From the NCBI RefSeq assembly GCF_002968285.2, contig NZ_CP134400.1:62001-126000 (forward strand): a stretch of 64,000 nucleotides of DNA, written 5' to 3'. Positions 1-8,108 of this stretch are shown in pieces (positions within the stretch are counted from its first letter, which is position 1; the number at the start of each line of letters is the position of its first letter). The position numbers and the translations under genes were made by a program. The notes beneath the pieces were generated by a model. That model worked only from the letters and a program-made list of their open reading frames with translations. It was not told the origin of the DNA and did no database searches. Origin of the DNA: Mycobacterium sp. ITM-2016-00318. GTDB taxonomy: Bacteria; Actinomycetota; Actinomycetes; Mycobacteriales; Mycobacteriaceae.

Positions 1-143
1 GCTCGCGGCACCTCGTCGACTCCGTTGCGGATCTGGCCGTCGTCTGGCACGGGCGGGCGCGGCTGCTCGACCGGCCGAGCGGGCGGCGTGTCGTCGGACG
101 GGGGTGAAAGGTGTTCCCGCAGAAAGTCGTCGCGGTCGGTCAC
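1..143 (-). CDS. EspI/Rv3888c-like ESX ATPase, N-terminal fragment
   Basis: Only the first 47 codons lie in the window and the gene runs off the left edge. It reads V-T-D-R-D-D-F-L-R-E-H and then becomes rich in proline and acidic residues (PPSDDTPPARPVEQPRPP). Proline-rich leaders of this kind precede the MinD-like ATPase domain of EspI-type proteins in ESX loci. In the M. tuberculosis ESX-2 locus the gene near espG2 (Rv3888c) is of this type, so position and composition agree, but the catalytic part cannot be seen. The GTG start at 143 is chosen because it forms a GTGA overlap with the stop of a tiny upstream frame. Any Pro-rich ESX membrane protein would fit equally well at this length. 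Confidence 0.5.
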   Translation of the reverse strand, partial: MTDRDDFLREHLSPPSDDTPPARPVEQPRPPVPDDGQIRNGVDEVPR

Positions 144-169
144 GGCGTCAATCCTGACTGCGTGTCCAT
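140..169 (-). CDS. possible 9-codon leader peptide upstream of EspI-like gene
   Basis: A strong Shine-Dalgarno sequence (GGAGGAG, 3 nt before ATG) drives a frame that reads M-D-T-Q-S-G-L-T-P and stops. Its TGA overlaps the GTG of the next gene (GTGA). The following GTG has no better ribosome site of its own, so termination-reinitiation coupling is plausible. Nine codons is too short to support by coding statistics, and the true start of the next gene could use this ribosome site by another route. Confidence 0.25.
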   Translation of the reverse strand: MDTQSGLTP

Positions 170-213
170 GGTCTCCTCCGGTGCTTTTCGTGGTCTGCGA
201 GCGGTCATCGATC

Positions 214-1707
214 TCACTGCGGTCCGTTCGCCGAGGTCAGCGGCGCCGCCTCCGCGGGCGCTGCCAAGGTGTCGTGCTGCGTCATCGCGTCGGCGCGACT
301 GAGCGCTGGTCCGGGGGCGAACACCCGGATCAACGGCCACGGCGCCTGCCGCGCCTGCGACGGTGAAATACCAAGTGCCCGCAAGGTTTCGTCTTCCAGT
401 GAGATCCCGTACCGCACGCCCTGGTCGCTGATCCACCACATGGATTCACGGCTGGTGGCGTCCGGCGCCGCACCGGTGGCCATCACGAGGTTGGTCGCCC
501 CCGCAGACATATATACCTGGTCGGCTTCGATGCTTTCGGGCGACCGGTCATTCTTCACCAGCCTTATCAACCGGTTGTCTGACCCTATCGGGATCGGCAG
601 CCCCTTACCGGACAGCACGACGGTTTCAGCGGTTCGATCCGTTGAGCCCTTCGACCACTTCAGGCATGTGACCGGGTTGGCGGCGGTGTCGACGAGATCC
701 AGCCGGGTGGTGGGGTAGTAGTCGATCGGGAGACTGTCCACGACCGGCACGCTGGCCAGCTTGTCGGGTGCGACCACCACGGGCAACTCGTCGCCGAAGG
801 AGTTGGCGGACCGCAGAAGCGAGGCAACGAACGGCGAGATCGGCTGGACACCGTTGCGCAGCAGGACGTAGAAGTTGTCGGCGTCTGTCTGCAGGTCGCG
901 TACCGACAGCACCGACCCTACTACGGCCCGCCGCGCCATGTTGAACTGCGACGGGGCGCCTGCTGCAGGAATGACCGGGGAGTTCAGCGGTTCGGTGGCG
1001 GGCAGCGAGTCGAACAGCGGGGTGGAGATCTTCACCGGCGGCGGCGCGTCGGTGTCGACTCCAAGTGCCAAGGCCACCGCCTTGTTGGACAGGTCGATTT
1101 GCGACCGCTGCCCATTCCAGATGACATAGGTCTTGTCGTCGTGCTCGGCGAGCACCGCCTTCGACGCGTCGAGCGGCATGGCGCGTGACCCGATCGAGAG
1201 CGGACCGCCGATCGCCGTGACGATGGGGGCCGCGTTGGGATTGTCGGGCGCGCTGTCGCAGACCGTCCACTCCGAGCTGTCTGCCGTGCGCAACGGCATG
1301 GCCGGGGGCGCGCCCGCGATGCCGACCGACGGGCCCTGCGGGTACTTCGCCAGTTCGTTGGCCTTGACGAAGGTGGGGTTACTGGCCTGACCGGTGATGA
1401 GGCGCGCGCTGATCAGGTTCACCGCCGGATGCAAGCGCCCGTCGACGAGGACGAAGGTCGCGCCGGTATCGCGGTCCGCGAGCATCGCCGACTGCCCGAC
1501 CTGTCCGGCCGGCTTGAACCAGGACAGGACGAACATCAACGCCACCGCGAGAATCGCGAAAATGAAGCCGAGAATCAGCGATGCGCGCTGCCGCTGCACG
1601 GGGTCGAACTCCATTCGCACACCGTGGTGCGACAGCGCCGCGGCGTTTCGCCGGTTCCAGAAAAAATGGGCCGACACCTGAAGTCCGCTGGCCAGGTTCA
1701 AAGCCAT
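214..1707 (-). CDS. eccB: ESX (type VII secretion) core protein EccB, ESX-2-like
   Basis: This 497-residue protein is the periplasmic core subunit of the ESX secretion complex. It has a short cytoplasmic N-terminus (MALNLASGLQVSAHFFWNRR), one transmembrane helix at about residues 42-63, and a large extracytoplasmic repeat domain. Two cysteines in WTVCD (C150) and TCLKW (about 350) fit the conserved EccB disulphide. The C-terminal stretch with ESMWWISDQGVRYGI and PWPLIRVFAPGPALSR resembles EccB2 of M. tuberculosis. ATG at 1707 follows AAGG. The gene lies directly after espG and before the EspI-like gene, whereas eccB usually precedes eccC, so the locus has been rearranged. Family assignment is firm; the ESX-2 subtype is inferred from resemblance. 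Confidence 0.93.
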   Translation of the reverse strand: MALNLASGLQVSAHFFWNRRNAAALSHHGVRMEFDPVQRQRASLILGFIFAILAVALMFVLSWFKPAGQVGQSAMLADRDTGATFVLVDGRLHPAVNLISARLITGQASNPTFVKANELAKYPQGPSVGIAGAPPAMPLRTADSSEWTVCDSAPDNPNAAPIVTAIGGPLSIGSRAMPLDASKAVLAEHDDKTYVIWNGQRSQIDLSNKAVALALGVDTDAPPPVKISTPLFDSLPATEPLNSPVIPAAGAPSQFNMARRAVVGSVLSVRDLQTDADNFYVLLRNGVQPISPFVASLLRSANSFGDELPVVVAPDKLASVPVVDSLPIDYYPTTRLDLVDTAANPVTCLKWSKGSTDRTAETVVLSGKGLPIPIGSDNRLIRLVKNDRSPESIEADQVYMSAGATNLVMATGAAPDATSRESMWWISDQGVRYGISLEDETLRALGISPSQARQAPWPLIRVFAPGPALSRADAMTQHDTLAAPAEAAPLTSANGPQ

Positions 1708-1805
1708 GACTCAATACCTTACTTGCGGGTCCGGTCCCGTCGAGCCGCAGATTCGGGGAGGGAACGTGGTCTTCATCGGTGCGTCGAATCGATTTGCTGC
1801 GTGCG

Positions 1806-2702
1806 TTATCGCGCCGCGGAAGCAGCCGGCGCCTTTGCCGAATTGAGTAGCTTGCCGATGTCTTGTCGCAGGCCCTCGACCGAGGTGGGCCAAATGCTCG
1901 TCCAGCGAGTCCCGTCGGGCCCGGCCGTGTGGCTGATGGTGATGCGTCCGAACTCGGAGTCGGCGATGGCGATGACGTTGTCGTGGAAGTGGTCCTGTAT
2001 GCCGTGGTCGATCACCGACACCACGGCCATGGCTGATTCGTCGAGGTGACAGGCGGCCGACAGCACCGCGACCTGATCGGGTGACAAGCCGAGCCGGGCC
2101 AGAGCCGTCGCCAGTACCCGGCGACCCTTGGGGACGTTCTCCCTGAGCGTGGCTTCGAATGTCGCGCTCGGCACGTTGAAACCCGAGATCGCCGCTGCCT
2201 CCCCGCGAGAGAAGGCGTGCATCAAGGTGTCGCAGATCAAGTCGATCTGCTCGTCGCTACGCGCAGCCTCGCCCAGTGGGGCGAGCACGACCTCGTCTCC
2301 GCTGCGCGCGATCATGGCCAGCCAGCGGTCGCGCTGACAGATCGACATCACGCGCTCCTCGATGAACGCCGGGGGTTCCTCATCCTCGGGCACTGGGCCG
2401 TCGAGCGGTGCAGGCCGACGGATGACCACAAGGACTTCTCGCTGCGGCCTGCCGACGACGGCCATCCAGTCCCGAACCGCATCGTCGACGCGACCGTCGG
2501 CGTCGATGACTTCGGCGGCGACGTGCGATTGATACTCGGCGGTCTGAGACCAGGGCACATCGCCTAGCACCGTAGCGACGGCGCCATCGCCGTCCACCGA
2601 CGGGATGAAGGGACGCAACCGCAACGCGGTGGGCATCTTCTCGACGCCGAGCAGCGCCTGAAGTATCCAGATTCCGTTCGGTGTCGTCGTCAGGTCTGCC
2701 AT
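1806..2702 (-). CDS. espG: ESX secretion chaperone EspG (EspG2-like)
   Basis: EspG proteins are cytosolic chaperones that bind the tip of the cognate PPE protein of a PE-PPE pair and deliver it to the ESX machinery. The 298-residue product has the family opening TTTPNGIWILQALLG and the usual length (about 280-300). It ends in a low-complexity Ala/Ser tail. The start is supported by GGAGGGACAGC before ATG. It sits just after the two Esx genes and the PE-PPE pair, as in ESX-2, and would be expected to serve the PPE at 3507-4757. The N-terminal sequence recalls EspG2. Confidence 0.88.
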   Translation of the reverse strand: MADLTTTPNGIWILQALLGVEKMPTALRLRPFIPSVDGDGAVATVLGDVPWSQTAEYQSHVAAEVIDADGRVDDAVRDWMAVVGRPQREVLVVIRRPAPLDGPVPEDEEPPAFIEERVMSICQRDRWLAMIARSGDEVVLAPLGEAARSDEQIDLICDTLMHAFSRGEAAAISGFNVPSATFEATLRENVPKGRRVLATALARLGLSPDQVAVLSAACHLDESAMAVVSVIDHGIQDHFHDNVIAIADSEFGRITISHTAGPDGTRWTSIWPTSVEGLRQDIGKLLNSAKAPAASAAR

Positions 2703-2786
2703 GCTGTCCCTCCGTCGGTGTCAGACGTATCAGGGGAGGCCAACACGTCGGTCGGCCTCCCCTGTCGCGCGGGTGCGGCGGTCTGG

Positions 2787-3071
2787 CTACGCGCCGAACG
2801 AGCCTGCGTTGGCGATGTCGGTGTTCACCATCTCATCGAGCACGTGCATGACGGTGGTGGAATGCCTGTTGCAGACCTCGACGCCTTCGTCGATGCCGCT
2901 GTTGATCAGCATCTGGGCGTGTTCGAACGATCCACCGCCTTGGCCTTCGAACTCCTCGCGGACCGCGACGAGGGCGTTCGTCGCCGAGGACCGGATGTTC
3001 TCGAGGTGGCTGGCGGCTCCGCCGATGCTCTGCGCGAGATCGGCGATCTCGCCCGGGCTGTATGCAAACAT
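2787..3071 (-). CDS. WXG100-superfamily secreted protein, EsxC-like
   Basis: A 94-residue helical-hairpin protein of the Esx class. It has no tryptophan in the turn; FEGQGGGSF occupies that position. Conserved landmarks match EsxC of ESX-2 as remembered: F-x-G-x-G-x-x-x-F in the turn, A-Q after it, and H-S-T-T-V-M-H-V-L-D with T-D-x-x-x-A-G-x-F near the end. Such proteins are secreted as a heterodimer with a WxG partner, here the upstream gene at 3112-3423. The ATG at 3071 has AAAGGA upstream. The GTG/ATG candidates further upstream would run into the partner gene. The spacing of 40 nt implies co-transcription. Confidence 0.85.
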   Translation of the reverse strand: MFAYSPGEIADLAQSIGGAASHLENIRSSATNALVAVREEFEGQGGGSFEHAQMLINSGIDEGVEVCNRHSTTVMHVLDEMVNTDIANAGSFGA

Positions 3072-3111
3072 TTGATAGTCCTTTCGGATAGGTCGGTTCA
3101 GGTCAGTCGGG

Positions 3112-3423
3112 TCACATCGATTGCGAGACGCCTTGCATGGCGGCGCGTGCGGCCGCTTCCTGCTCTTCGTACCTGGTCGCCGCGGTTTGCAGGGCATGGA
3201 TCAGCTCGCCCCACTGGGTGTTGAGCTTCATCTGGGCGTTGTGGATCTCCTCGGTGGTGACCACGTTGGCCAGCGACGCGTCGCCCTTCCACCCGCCGCC
3301 GGCGACATTGTGCGAGGCCTGCAGGTAGTTGGTGAGAGCGCCCTCGGCCTCGTTGCGCAGATTCTCGAGCTGGCTGGCTGCGGCGCGCAGTTTGTCGGCG
3401 CCGACGACAATGTTCTGTCCCAC
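3112..3423 (-). CDS. WXG100-family secreted protein, EsxD-like
   Basis: A 103-residue WXG100 protein with W45-x-G47 in GGGWKGDAS at the helical turn, and a coiled C-terminal helix (EEQEAAARAAMQG). Features such as YLQASHNV before the turn and TTEEI after it resemble EsxD of ESX-2. It is expected to pair with the EsxC-like protein encoded 40 nt downstream and to be exported by this ESX system. The C-terminus shows Y-E-E-Q-E (YxxxE type), the expected secretion signal of one partner. GTG at 3423 is preceded by AGAGGA at a spacing of about 8 nt. Confidence 0.87.
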   Translation of the reverse strand: MGQNIVVGADKLRAAASQLENLRNEAEGALTNYLQASHNVAGGGWKGDASLANVVTTEEIHNAQMKLNTQWGELIHALQTAATRYEEQEAAARAAMQGVSQSM

Positions 3424-3506
3424 TAGATATTCCTCTTCTTCAGTTTGCTGACGGGATGTCTAGAGCCTATTCCGCTGGCGCGGAGGTCTTTGCACCAATT
3501 TTTCGG

Positions 3507-4757
3507 TCAATCCTCCCTTCCGGAGCGGGGACCAACCGTTAGCTGCATGGTCCTGCCCTCAGCGGAACCGTCCCTGCCGCGTTCGTCGCGTCCCATATGG
3601 CCCGCGGCACCTGCGGCAGCCGGTGCGCCGTACAGGCCGCCCGTGCCGGCACCCGTCGCCGGGCCCGCCGATGTGGCCACCTCCGGAACTCCGGCTCCCG
3701 GCGTCCAACCGGTCGGCAACTTCGGGGGACCGGGTGCATTGAAACTGCCCGTGGGTCGGGTGAAGCTGGACATCACGCCGGCTCCGCCGCCGAGACCGCC
3801 CGCGCCGCCGCCACCACCGCCGCCTCGTGCGGCGGCATCGGTGGTGGCCGCCAGCGTCGCCTGGTCGAACTGGCCGACCTTGTCGATTCCCGCTCCGCCG
3901 AGGCCGCCCTGGCCCATGCCCTGCGACAGGGGGCCGAGCATGCCCATCGCCATCTGTGGCATCTGACCGAGCATCTGCGGGAACTGACCGAGCATCTGCA
4001 TAGGCTGGGCGGCCATTTGCGGCAGCTGGCCGAGCTGGCTCATCATCTGCATCGGCATCTGTGCCATCGAGTTCGCTGGCGCGGCTGCCGCCTGGGCGCC
4101 CGGCTGCACCGCGCTGGACGCCTGGTTCACGCCGTTGAGGCTCTGCGACATCGCGGCGCTGGCCGCGCCGCTCGCCGCTGCCTGGCTGACCGCGGCGGCC
4201 TGGCCTGCAGGCCCTGCGGGATTGGCGGTGAGGGGGGCCGGTGGCGGCGGGGTGAGCAGCGCGGTGAGGATCGTGGTAACGATTCCCTCGTATCCGCCCA
4301 TCTGCCCGGCGTTGTTCAACCAGTACCCCTCGTAAAGGCCGTCCAGAACCCCCATCGGCGGAAAGTTGATACCGCAGAAGTTCGTCATGGCCAGACCGGT
4401 CCACGTGGTGCGGTTTGAGGTGCAGACCGGTACCGGAATCATCGCCGTCTTGGCGGTGACGTATGCCTGCTCGATACCCGCGGCCGATACCGCTGACTGC
4501 TGCACCCAGGCGGCGAGCAGCTGGAGGGCGGCGACGTAGGGCATCGCCGTGGCCATCATGGCTGTTCCACCGGCGCCGACCCATCCGGTCGACGCCGTGA
4601 CGCCCGCGGTGGCCGCCATCTTCGCGCCCTCGGCGGTGAGTGCTGCGGCGAGCGCCTCGTATGCCGCGGCCGCCGCGGCGATGCTGGCGCCGTTGTCACC
4701 GGCCATCAGCTGACCGGCGTTCACCTCAGGGGGGAACGCACTCCACTGGCCCGCCAT
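3507..4757 (-). CDS. PPE family protein (PPE68/PPE69-like)
   Basis: This 416-residue protein begins with the PPE motif in WSAFPPEVNAG. It has the WxG turn at W59-G61 (STGWVGAGG) and a canonical PPE domain over about residues 1-180. The remainder is low-complexity: a Met/Gln/Pro stretch with repeated QMPQM/LGQLPQM units at about 225-300, a Gly-rich run at about 325-345, then SFTRPTG-like and basic end segments, as in PPE68/PPE69. It lies 6 nt after its PE partner and upstream of the Esx pair, the standard ESX-1/ESX-2 order. It is predicted to form a PE-PPE heterodimer bound by the EspG at 1806-2702. Confidence 0.9.
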   Translation of the reverse strand: MAGQWSAFPPEVNAGQLMAGDNGASIAAAAAAYEALAAALTAEGAKMAATAGVTASTGWVGAGGTAMMATAMPYVAALQLLAAWVQQSAVSAAGIEQAYVTAKTAMIPVPVCTSNRTTWTGLAMTNFCGINFPPMGVLDGLYEGYWLNNAGQMGGYEGIVTTILTALLTPPPPAPLTANPAGPAGQAAAVSQAAASGAASAAMSQSLNGVNQASSAVQPGAQAAAAPANSMAQMPMQMMSQLGQLPQMAAQPMQMLGQFPQMLGQMPQMAMGMLGPLSQGMGQGGLGGAGIDKVGQFDQATLAATTDAAARGGGGGGGAGGLGGGAGVMSSFTRPTGSFNAPGPPKLPTGWTPGAGVPEVATSAGPATGAGTGGLYGAPAAAGAAGHMGRDERGRDGSAEGRTMQLTVGPRSGRED

Positions 4758-4763
4758 GGACGG

Positions 4764-5072
4764 CTAGGCCCCTCCGATGGTGGCCGCAGCGGTGTTGATG
4801 GCCTCGACCGCGGTGTAGGTGGCGCCGCTGGAGCCGATCGCGCCAGCGAACATTTCCCGCATGGCGACGTACTCGGCGAGAATGCCGGTCGTAGCCGCGC
4901 TGCGGGCGACCAGCGCCGCGGCCGCGCGTACCGACACGTCGTCTGCGCCAGGGGGGATGACAGCGGAGGTGGGTCCTGCTGCTGCGGCCGCGGCACCCGC
5001 CAGGGTTGCGGCGCCGCCGCTCTCCGAGGTGGCCGCGGCTGCCAAGATTGCCGGATCGACGTTCACTAGCAT
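4764..5072 (-). CDS. PE family protein (PE35/PE36-like)
   Basis: A short PE protein of 102 residues consisting of the PE helical domain only, with no PGRS tail. Near the C-terminus it carries the YxxxE secretion signal (Y86-T-A-V-E90) that directs PE-PPE pairs to EccC. The ATG is preceded by GGGAGAGAAC. The gene ends 6 nt before the PPE start, indicating translation of the two partners from one mRNA. The 93-nt gap before it (5073-5165) separates it from eccCb and could hold an internal promoter; no clear promoter was recognised there. Confidence 0.9.
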   Translation of the reverse strand: MLVNVDPAILAAAATSESGGAATLAGAAAAAAGPTSAVIPPGADDVSVRAAAALVARSAATTGILAEYVAMREMFAGAIGSSGATYTAVEAINTAAATIGGA

Positions 5073-5165
5073 GTTCTCTCCCGACTGACGTAGCTGCTGT
5101 ATGGAGTCTAAGGCCGTTTTGGACTACTGCCGGACGCCAATTTCAAATCCGGGATCACTGTACGC

Positions 5166-8108
5166 CTATGTTTGCGGACCCGCCGAAGTCGGTGGAGTCG
5201 GGGGAGTGCTCCACCCGATGAGAGCACCCGTAGTACCTGTTCGGGTGAAATAGATCGCTTTGCCGGGGCGCTGCGGCTCGGCGTAGATGTCGGCAACGAT
5301 CTTTCCGGCGTCCCTTCGACCGTCCATCACAAGAATGGGTGCAAGCGACGCGCGGAGTTTGCCGAGCACGGAGCTGCCGATTGCGACCTGGTTCCAGTTC
5401 GCCACCGCGGTGGCGGCAAAGATATGGAGTCCGGTGTCTCGGGCCCCCTCGACGTGCGGGCCCAGATTCATCAGCGGGTTGTCCATCGACGACCACACCC
5501 CGGCATCGTCGATCACGACGAAGATCTCGGGTCCGGAGTAGAACTTCTTCGTCATCATCTCCTCCTGCGTCGTTCCGGGGGGAGGCTGGCGACTCTCGAG
5601 TTCAGCAACGAGATCGCGGATCGCTTCGCGGATCGCCGTCTGCGTGTAGGCATAGTCCAGAAGGTGTGGCCCCTGAACCACGCCGAGCAGTGTCCGGCGG
5701 GGGTCGAGCACCAGTATCTGGGCCTCTTCCGGCCGGTAGAGAGAGATGATCGACCGGCACATGACCCGCAGGAAGTTGGACCGTCCCGACCGCGGTGCAC
5801 CGACCGCGACCGCATGCGGATGGTCGGCGATATCGACATAGGCGGGCCCGAGATCGGTCTCCGAAAGGCCGAACGGCACAAGACTGCGCCGTGTGATCGG
5901 CTGGGCCAGTCGCTGAACCTCTTCGAAGGGCACCGCTTCGGGCAGCCTGCTCACGGTTGCGGCTTTCTGAACGCCCGAGACCTGCGCGATCAGCGTGCCG
6001 ATGTCGCGCGTCGCCACCCGGACCCCGTCGGGTCGTTCACCGAGTTCAGGCACACCTATCAAAAGATGCATACCGGGCTTGGTCAACCCCCGGCCCGGCA
6101 TTCCTTTCGGGACCTTCTTGGCGAGCTGGCGATTCATCTCGGAATCGCCCGGGTCGGTCAGCCGCAGCTCGATGCGCTCGGTGGCCAGCGGCTTGAGTGC
6201 CTGCTTGAAACCCTGCAGATAACTGGTGTGCGAGATGACGATGTGCACGCCGTAGCCCAGGCTGCGCCCCAACGCGACGATGTGATCGACGTACTGGGGA
6301 AACTCGGTGGCGAACGTTGCCCAGCCGTCGATGACGAGCACGACGTCGCCGCCCGCGACCGGGACCGGCTCCGGCTTGTCGCTGAACTTGCGCCGCCGGA
6401 CCTCGTCCATGTCCAGCCCGGTCTTGGCGAACACCGCCTCCCGCTCGGCGACGATGCCCTGCACCGACGAGATGATGCGGCCGACGCCTTCACGGTCGAC
6501 GGCGGGAGCGAGACCCGCCACGTGCGGCAGCCCTGCGACGGCCGACAGGCTCGGGCCTCCTGCGGCCACGCAGTAGAACTGCACCCGCTCAGGCCGGTAC
6601 ATCAGTGCCGCCGTGGTCATCGTCGTCGCGAGTGTGGTCGTGACACCGGACTGCGGCCCGCCGATCACCAGGGCGTTGGCGCCGAGCAGATCCATTGTGT
6701 GCACGTCCTGGCGGTGCTGGCGCGGGCGGTCCTCGATGCCGACCGGGAACGTCAGGCCCGGATTGCGGCCGTAATCGACATCCCATGGCTTGCCCCGCAT
6801 CAGCCGGACCAGCTGATCGGCGGTCGCCGGTGTCTCCAGCGGCGGAAGCCACAGCTTGCGCGGCGGCCTGGCGCCCGTTGCCTGCAGCGAGTTCACGATC
6901 GTGTCGACGACGGTCGGCGGCAGCTCCCCGGGGGCCAACGCCACCGGCGCCTGCTCCTGAACGGGAGCGGGTTCGTGACCGTTCGTCTCAGGCGGTGCCA
7001 GCAGACCCTCGACGTCGGGGACCTCGGTGGCGGTGAACGTCCGCGGGGTGAACCACGTGCCCGCGGCGGCGACCTGGGCCGGGCCGCCGTCCTCGGGCGG
7101 CGGCACAAACGGTGGCGACGTGTAGAACGCCCGGAACTCGCGCGGTGGCCGCATGCCCTCGCGCAGATAGCCCGTGCCCTCCTTGCCCTTTTCGGGCAGA
7201 TGGGCGGCGATCGACGAGCCGATGGCTTCGCGGGAGTCCTCTTCGGTGCCGGTGCGCAGCGCCATGAAGAAGCCGATCAGGCTGCGGATCTTCATCAACC
7301 GGTGCGCGTCGACGGTCTGGCCGGCCAGTTGGAGGAAGACGTGCATCGAGCGGCCCTGCCGCACGATGCGCCAGCACAGGTCGACGAATTCGGCCCCGAG
7401 CTCGCTTCGGAACAGCTCCTGGTATTCGTCGATGATCACCACGAGACCGGGCACGGGCTCCAGTGACGGGTCGACCATGCGCTTCTCGTTGTAGACGTTG
7501 AGGTCTTTGCAGTTCGTGGCCGCGCAGAGCGCGCCGCGCCGGTCGAGCTCACCTTCGAGCGCCTCGAGCATGCGCTCGACGAGGTGCATCTCGTCGCCGA
7601 GGTTGCTGACGCTGGCCACGACATGCGGAAACCGTTCCAGCACAATGCCTGCCGACTTCATCTTCCAGTCGAGAAATGCGACGTTGACCGTCTCGGGCGA
7701 GTGCGTCAGCGCCAACGAGGTGACCTCGGTGATGATCGTCTCCGACTTACCGGAGCCCGAGAATCCGATCAACACCGAGTGCATGCCCATCCCGTATTGG
7801 GAGGTTTCCTTGAGGTCCAGTTCGACCACTTCGCCGGTCGGGTCGAGCCCGATGGGGAAGCGCATCCACAGCCGGTTCTGCGTGCGGCGGGCCGACCACA
7901 GGCGGTCGACGTCCAGCTTGCGTGCGTCGCGAATCCCGAGCACTTCCAACAGGTCTCGACCTGGGCCGTCGGAGGCCGCAGTGGCCGTGGCCGCGCCGGC
8001 GGGCCGCCACGGAGCCATGCTGCGCGCGAACCGCTCCGCCTCGGCGATGCTCATGGAGTCGGCGACGGCGTAGAAGGCGTCGTCGAGTTCTTCGGGCAGC
8101 GATGTCAC
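5166..8108 (-). CDS. eccCb: EccC ATPase part (three FtsK/SpoIIIE-type ATPase domains)
   Basis: The 980-residue cytosolic motor half of EccC powers Esx/PE-PPE export. Domain 1 has a canonical Walker A GFSGSGKSE at about 115-123 and Walker B VVIIDEYQ at about 223-230. Domain 2 has GGPQSGVTTT at about 483-492 with valine in place of the Walker lysine, and VLVIDGW. Domain 3 has GAPRSGRSNF at about 770-779 with arginine for lysine, and FVVIDDAG. Unlike ESX-1 EccCb, which carries only domains 2 and 3, this half carries all three. GTG at 8108 overlaps the eccCa stop (GTGA), and MTSLPEELDDAF then matches the usual linker. Confidence 0.92.
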   Translation of the reverse strand: MTSLPEELDDAFYAVADSMSIAEAERFARSMAPWRPAGAATATAASDGPGRDLLEVLGIRDARKLDVDRLWSARRTQNRLWMRFPIGLDPTGEVVELDLKETSQYGMGMHSVLIGFSGSGKSETIITEVTSLALTHSPETVNVAFLDWKMKSAGIVLERFPHVVASVSNLGDEMHLVERMLEALEGELDRRGALCAATNCKDLNVYNEKRMVDPSLEPVPGLVVIIDEYQELFRSELGAEFVDLCWRIVRQGRSMHVFLQLAGQTVDAHRLMKIRSLIGFFMALRTGTEEDSREAIGSSIAAHLPEKGKEGTGYLREGMRPPREFRAFYTSPPFVPPPEDGGPAQVAAAGTWFTPRTFTATEVPDVEGLLAPPETNGHEPAPVQEQAPVALAPGELPPTVVDTIVNSLQATGARPPRKLWLPPLETPATADQLVRLMRGKPWDVDYGRNPGLTFPVGIEDRPRQHRQDVHTMDLLGANALVIGGPQSGVTTTLATTMTTAALMYRPERVQFYCVAAGGPSLSAVAGLPHVAGLAPAVDREGVGRIISSVQGIVAEREAVFAKTGLDMDEVRRRKFSDKPEPVPVAGGDVVLVIDGWATFATEFPQYVDHIVALGRSLGYGVHIVISHTSYLQGFKQALKPLATERIELRLTDPGDSEMNRQLAKKVPKGMPGRGLTKPGMHLLIGVPELGERPDGVRVATRDIGTLIAQVSGVQKAATVSRLPEAVPFEEVQRLAQPITRRSLVPFGLSETDLGPAYVDIADHPHAVAVGAPRSGRSNFLRVMCRSIISLYRPEEAQILVLDPRRTLLGVVQGPHLLDYAYTQTAIREAIRDLVAELESRQPPPGTTQEEMMTKKFYSGPEIFVVIDDAGVWSSMDNPLMNLGPHVEGARDTGLHIFAATAVANWNQVAIGSSVLGKLRASLAPILVMDGRRDAGKIVADIYAEPQRPGKAIYFTRTGTTGALIGWSTPPTPPTSAGPQT

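Noticed and set aside
5172..7466. 764-codon open frame opposite eccCb
   Set aside because: High GC leaves the antisense strand free of stops; the translation is a basic, low-information sequence and the minus-strand gene is a clear EccC.
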